Shown one piece after another: positions 5,740 through 8,611 of a DNA stretch of 8,611 nt. Below the pieces are notes generated by a model. The model ran no database searches and had not been told where the DNA came from. It was given only the letters and a program-made list of their open reading frames with translations. The position numbers and the translations under genes are program-made. Source of the DNA: CAYSLC01 sp964431545 (GTDB lineage Bacteria > Desulfobacterota > Desulfobacteria > Desulfobacterales > JAABSP01); assembly GCA_964431545.1 (NCBI GenBank), contig CAYSLC010000218.1:1-8611 (forward strand), read 5' to 3'. Numbering within the stretch: position 1 is the stretch's first letter; each line of letters opens with the position of its first letter.

Positions 5740-7123
5740 CACAGACCGGATCACCCGACTTGAAGGGATCCAGCGGGCCTTTTTCGCCTCCGGCCGGACC
5801 CGCCCCCACGCCTTCCGGCGGCGGATGCTCCAGCGGCTCCGGGCGGCGATCGTCGAACAGGAGGCGGCGATCCTCCACACCCTCTATCTGGATCTGGGCA
5901 AATCGACGCCCGAGGGGTACCTCTCGGAGATCGGCTTCACCCTGGCGGAGATCGATTTCATGGTCCGGCGCCTCAAGGGGTGGATGAGGCCCCGGAAGGT
6001 CCCCACCCCGGCGGCCCACCATCCGGCCTGGAGCTACATCGTCCCCGAACCCTACGGCCGGGCCCTGATCATCGCCCCGTGGAACTACCCCTTCCAGCTT
6101 CTGATCTCCCCCCTGGCCGGCGCCATGGCCGCCGGCAACTGCGCCGTGGTCAAACCCTCGGAGATCGCCCCCAACACCTCGGCCGCCGTGGCCCGGCTGG
6201 TCGGGGAGATCTTCGACGAGGCCTACGTGGCGGCGGTGGAGGGGGGCGTCGATACGGTTAAGGCCCTTCTCGGCCGCCCCTTCGACAAGATCTTCTTCAC
6301 CGGGAGCACCCGGGTGGGGCGGATCGTCATGGGCGCGGCGGCCGAGCACCTGACGCCGGTCACCCTGGAACTGGGGGGAAAGAGCCCCTGCGTGGTCGAT
6401 CAGACCGCGCCGTTGAAGACCACGGCCCGCCGCATCGCCTGGGGCAAGTTCCTCAACGCCGGACAGACCTGCATCGCCCCGGATTATCTCTACGTCCACG
6501 AGCGGATCAAGCCGGCCCTCCTGGAGGGGATCCGGCGGGCGGTCACCGATTTTTTCGGGTCGGATCCCAAAGGAAGCCCCCACTACGGCCGGATCATCAG
6601 CCGCGGCCATCTGGAGCGGCTGACCGGGCTCCTGGAGGGCGGACGGATCGTCATGGGGGGCGAAACCGATCCGGAAGCCCGCTACATGGCGCCCACCCTC
6701 GTGGACGGCGTCGCCTGGGAGGACCCGGCCATGGAGGAGGAGATCTTCGGCCCCATCCTCCCGGTGCTGACCTTCACCGATCCCGGTGAGGTGATCGCGG
6801 AGATCAACCGGCGGCCCAAGCCCCTGGCCCTCTATGTCTTCTCCCGGGACCGGGACTTCCACACGAGCCTGATTACCCGGACCTCCTCGGGCGGCGTCTG
6901 CGTCAACGACACCATCTCCCATATCGTCTCCCCCCGGCTGCCCTTCGGCGGGGTAGGGGAGAGCGGCATGGGGCGGTACCACGGCCGGTACTCCTTCGAC
7001 GCCTTCACCCACGAAAAGAGCGTCATGAAACGCTCCCTGCTCGTCGACCCCAGCCTGCGGTACCCGCCCTACGCGGTGCCGTTGAAATATCTGCGGCGGC
7101 TGCTGCCGTGGCTGTTGAAATAG
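5732..7123 (+). CDS. NAD(P)-dependent aldehyde dehydrogenase, class 3 (ALDH3) type
   Basis: A 463-residue enzyme that should oxidise aldehydes, probably medium or long-chain or aromatic ones, to carboxylic acids. The PWNYPF motif places the oxyanion-hole Asn at N118, FTGS is at 189-192 at the coenzyme site, the general base is E213 in LELGGKSPC, and the nucleophile is C247 in NAGQTCIAPDY. The Glu-to-Cys spacing of 34 equals that of rat class 3 ALDH (209/243), and the length (no N-terminal extension) also fits class 3. The end (RYPPYAVPLKYLRRLLPWLLK is the final segment, residues about 443-463) is a basic amphipathic helix typical of this class and may touch membranes. The ATG at 5732 overlaps the upstream stop by 8 bp (ATGCCTGA) with GAGGA just before it, so translation is probably coupled to the DUF523-DUF1722 gene. 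All catalytic residues are present. Confidence 0.94.
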   Translation: MPDTDRITRLEGIQRAFFASGRTRPHAFRRRMLQRLRAAIVEQEAAILHTLYLDLGKSTPEGYLSEIGFTLAEIDFMVRRLKGWMRPRKVPTPAAHHPAWSYIVPEPYGRALIIAPWNYPFQLLISPLAGAMAAGNCAVVKPSEIAPNTSAAVARLVGEIFDEAYVAAVEGGVDTVKALLGRPFDKIFFTGSTRVGRIVMGAAAEHLTPVTLELGGKSPCVVDQTAPLKTTARRIAWGKFLNAGQTCIAPDYLYVHERIKPALLEGIRRAVTDFFGSDPKGSPHYGRIISRGHLERLTGLLEGGRIVMGGETDPEARYMAPTLVDGVAWEDPAMEEEIFGPILPVLTFTDPGEVIAEINRRPKPLALYVFSRDRDFHTSLITRTSSGGVCVNDTISHIVSPRLPFGGVGESGMGRYHGRYSFDAFTHEKSVMKRSLLVDPSLRYPPYAVPLKYLRRLLPWLLK

Positions 7124-7136
7124 AGAGGAATCGAAG

Positions 7137-7373
7137 ATGCGACGAAACATTGAGGATTTAAGGTTGGAATTGATTCGACTACCGAGGCGAGAGCGTTTGG
7201 AGATCGCCAGGTTTCTTCTGTTTCTTGATAACCCATCATTGGATTCGAGTGGCGTGGATGCTGTTTGGGAACAAGAAATCGCGGAAAGAGTTCGTGCCGT
7301 TGATGAAGGAAAAGCTATTGGTATAGATTATGATGAGCTGATGGATAATATCGAAAACCGTTATGCCCCATGA
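7137..7373 (+). CDS. Addiction module antitoxin (Unstab_antitox / PF09720-like)
   Basis: A 78-residue acidic protein. Residues 12-30 hold the LIRLPRRERLEIARFLLFL helix (the family pattern is L-P-x-x-E-R-L-x-x-A-x-x-L) and residues 44-52 hold WEQEIAERV, the conserved W-x-x-E-I-x-x-R block. These are the marks of the short antitoxins paired with RelE/ParE toxins. It would bind and neutralise the product of the next gene, and may autorepress the pair; no N-terminal DNA-binding fold is obvious. GAGAGGAA at 7123-7130 supplies the ribosome binding site, and the ATG comes 13 nt after the dehydrogenase stop. The stop overlaps the toxin start as ATGA. Local GC is about 45%, far below the upstream gene, which points to acquisition by transfer. 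Confidence 0.86.
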   Translation: MRRNIEDLRLELIRLPRRERLEIARFLLFLDNPSLDSSGVDAVWEQEIAERVRAVDEGKAIGIDYDELMDNIENRYAP

Positions 7374-7672
7374 ACAAGGTAATTCTTGAGCAAGCATCCA
7401 AGGAGCTACAAGATGCCATCGCCTATTATGAAGAAGAACAGCCCGGATTGGGCCTGAGATTGAAAGGCGAAATCGATGAACACGTTAAGTGGATTATAAA
7501 CAATCCCAATGTTCCACGGATTCGCAAAGGCGGTTTCCGCCGAGTCAGCCTCAAGGTGTTTCCGTATTATATCGCATACATCATCCGACAGGATACCTTA
7601 TGGATACTTGCTATCGCACATAGCCATCGTAAACCCGAATACTGGATCGAAAGAAAGAATGAAGTCGGTTAA
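7370..7672 (+). CDS. RelE/ParE-family toxin
   Basis: A 100-residue basic protein of the RelE/ParE superfamily. The N-terminal part (7-43) is two helices with LEQASKELQDAIAYYEEEQ and a G-L-G-x-R-L block. Then come the R-R-x-x-L-x-x-F-P-Y-x-I-x-Y strand region (57-70) and the family-typical end ILAIAHSHRKPEYW (79-92). Such toxins either cleave mRNA on the ribosome (RelE) or poison gyrase (ParE); the sequence here looks nearer the ParE-like Pfam group (PF05016), but the target cannot be settled. The 4-bp ATGA overlap with the antitoxin is the usual arrangement that keeps toxin synthesis behind antitoxin synthesis. It is intact and full length, with the same low GC as its partner. Confidence 0.87.
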   Translation: MNKVILEQASKELQDAIAYYEEEQPGLGLRLKGEIDEHVKWIINNPNVPRIRKGGFRRVSLKVFPYYIAYIIRQDTLWILAIAHSHRKPEYWIERKNEVG

Positions 7673-7695
7673 TTCAGTCTTTAAGGGAAGCTGAG

Positions 7696-7767
7696 ATGAA
7701 GGAAAAGGCGACTATGGATTGTTTAAAGAAATTCGACTTCATAGCGGAGAAAGGAGAAAACGAATAG
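7696..7767 (+). CDS. Possible 23-codon leader ORF
   Basis: ATG at 7696 opens a short frame (MKEKATMDCLKKFDFIAEKG, then three more residues) that ends with TAG at 7765-7767, directly against the ATG of the next gene at 7768 (TAGATG). AAGGGAAG at 7683-7690 could serve as its ribosome binding site. It is in frame with the downstream gene, so it may be a translated leader that couples initiation, a former N-terminus cut off by an amber codon, or simply chance. No known leader-peptide feature such as a run of one amino acid is present. Confidence 0.3.
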   Translation: MKEKATMDCLKKFDFIAEKGENE

Positions 7768-8604
7768 ATGAAACTTTCCGAGCAAGACGCCGAATTGTTT
7801 TTCAAGCTGATGCACACCCTTCAGTTCTTCGTTCAACAACGGGAAAAGGTGCTTCCGGACGTCGACACATTCGAGCAATACGAAGACCTCGATCCCACCG
7901 ACAAGAAAATGGTCCGCGACCATCTGTACGCCCATCCGGCGTTTTTTGATGATTTCGTCGAAGCATATCGGAACGATTTCAATCCGGAGGACCTGGCCAT
8001 CGTCTCCGGGTGGAAGCATTTCATCCAGGGGGAGTTTTATATCGAACGCCTGCTGAAAAAGCATGCGATCTTCATCTCCGACGACCAGATATTTTCAGTC
8101 CTTGCGCTTCACGAACCCTTCGATCTCATCGTCCCCATGGTGCCGATCTACGTCCGCACGGTCCTGTTGCCCTTCAAGGGAAGAATCGTCTATGACGGCA
8201 CCATGGAGTTCTACAACATCACCTTCGGTGGCGGCATCAAGCGAAGGCTGAGAGAGACCTACATGAGGGCGAAACAGAACGGTCTGATCGTGGAGACCCT
8301 CGAACCGGAAAAGAAGAAGAAAAAGCCGTCACCTTCTTCAAAAACGGCGAAATCGTCCAAGGCGGACAAGCAGCTGAAGGCCGACATCGGGAAGCTTGCC
8401 GCCATCGCCGAAAACCTTCGCGGAGGCCGCGACCAGCCGCCCATCCGGACACCGGTCTTCACCCTGGTCCGTCAATGCATCGACCTGGCGCAAATCGCGG
8501 CTGAAAACCCGGATGACCCCCGCGCCCTGTCGGACGCCATGAAAAAGATGAACCGAACGATCGGAAAAGTCTGGAAGGTCGTCGGGAGGATGGGATGGTA
8601 TTGA
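7768..8604 (+). CDS. Conserved-looking protein of unknown function
   Basis: A 278-residue, probably cytosolic protein that I do not recognise by name. Residues 1 to about 178 look like one folded domain: an alpha-helical start (KLSEQDAELFFKLMHTLQFF), then GWKHFIQGEFYIERLLKKHAIFI and a beta-rich part with VRTVLLPFKGRIVYDG and YNITFGGGIKRRL, followed by YMRAKQNG. Residues about 179-205 are a Lys/Ser/Pro linker with five consecutive Lys. Residues 206-278 are helical and basic (LAAIAENLRGGRDQPP, then TPVFTLVRQCIDLAQIA). No signal peptide or membrane span is seen. The LLPFKGRIVYDG and FGGGIKRRL strings look like conserved motifs, which argues it is a real family rather than a random frame. AAGGAG at 7751-7756 lies 11 nt before the ATG. 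GC is intermediate, between the toxin-antitoxin pair and the core. Its stop overlaps a possible next start, so it may be the first or a middle gene of an operon continuing to the right. Confidence 0.75.
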   Translation: MKLSEQDAELFFKLMHTLQFFVQQREKVLPDVDTFEQYEDLDPTDKKMVRDHLYAHPAFFDDFVEAYRNDFNPEDLAIVSGWKHFIQGEFYIERLLKKHAIFISDDQIFSVLALHEPFDLIVPMVPIYVRTVLLPFKGRIVYDGTMEFYNITFGGGIKRRLRETYMRAKQNGLIVETLEPEKKKKKPSPSSKTAKSSKADKQLKADIGKLAAIAENLRGGRDQPPIRTPVFTLVRQCIDLAQIAAENPDDPRALSDAMKKMNRTIGKVWKVVGRMGWY

Positions 8605-8611
8605 TGGCGGG
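8604..8611 (+). CDS. Possible start of a further gene (edge)
   Basis: The TGA of the unknown gene (8602-8604) shares its A with an ATG at 8604-8606, giving the TGATG stop-start arrangement common in coupled genes. GGGAGG at 8584-8589 is a possible but rather distant ribosome binding site. Only two full codons (ATG GCG) are inside the window, so the product cannot be judged. Confidence 0.3.

Noticed and set aside
5696..7150. A 484-codon minus-strand open frame opposite the aldehyde dehydrogenase
   Set aside because: Same reasons: no motifs, repetitive composition, and the plus strand encodes a dehydrogenase with every catalytic residue.
1..8611. CRISPR arrays, tRNA or rRNA genes, insertion sequences
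   Set aside because: No regularly spaced repeats, no cloverleaf or rRNA-like stretch, and no transposase-like frame or flanking inverted repeats were seen by eye.

Overview
The window reads as a piece of a GC-rich bacterial chromosome. The best guess is Desulfobacterota or a related former deltaproteobacterium. That rests on the mix of families: a DUF523-DUF1722 fusion, a SelD-associated type flavoprotein, a CFI-box-like protein tail and a B12-binding radical SAM protein with TPRs. This is an inference and I cannot name a genus. The central part (about 350-7123) is near 70% GC where I counted by eye. The right part drops to about 42-47% GC over the toxin-antitoxin genes and recovers partly in the last gene. 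The left edge is also visibly less GC-rich than the core.

Layout: (1) 1-199, minus: 5' part of a coiled-coil/nuclease-like (DUF3782-type) gene running off the left edge, with a fair sigma70-like promoter at 256-282. (2) 200-506: divergent intergenic region with a GC-rich hairpin. (3) 507-2255, plus: B12-binding/radical SAM/TPR protein. (4) 2300-3442, minus, convergent: stand-alone FAD/NAD-dependent oxidoreductase of the type otherwise fused to SelD. (5) 3443-3710: divergent intergenic region with a 15-nt tandem duplication. (6) 3711-7123, plus: a tightly packed run of a secreted three-PKD protein, a DUF523-DUF1722 (TudS-like Fe-S domain plus YbgA-like domain) protein and a class 3 aldehyde dehydrogenase. 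Neighbouring genes in this run overlap by 56 and 8 bp. (7) 7137-7672: antitoxin and RelE/ParE toxin with an ATGA overlap, starting 13 nt after the dehydrogenase stop. (8) 7696-8604: a possible 23-codon leader whose stop abuts the start of a conserved-looking gene of unknown function, whose own stop overlaps a possible next start (TGATG) at the right edge.

How the genes work together: the only strong functional couplings are the toxin-antitoxin pair and the translational coupling of the DUF523-DUF1722 gene with the aldehyde dehydrogenase. The DUF523 domain (known in TudS for non-redox sulfur removal from thiouracil) next to an aldehyde dehydrogenase could suggest a detoxification unit, but that is speculation. 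I found no clearly undescribed system. The more interesting leads are a Cys-to-Ser change at an expected cluster ligand of the DUF523 domain with a nearby extra Cys, alternating disulfide-type Cys pairs in the PKD domains with a cut-short CFI-box tail, and the leader ORF in front of the unknown gene at the right end.
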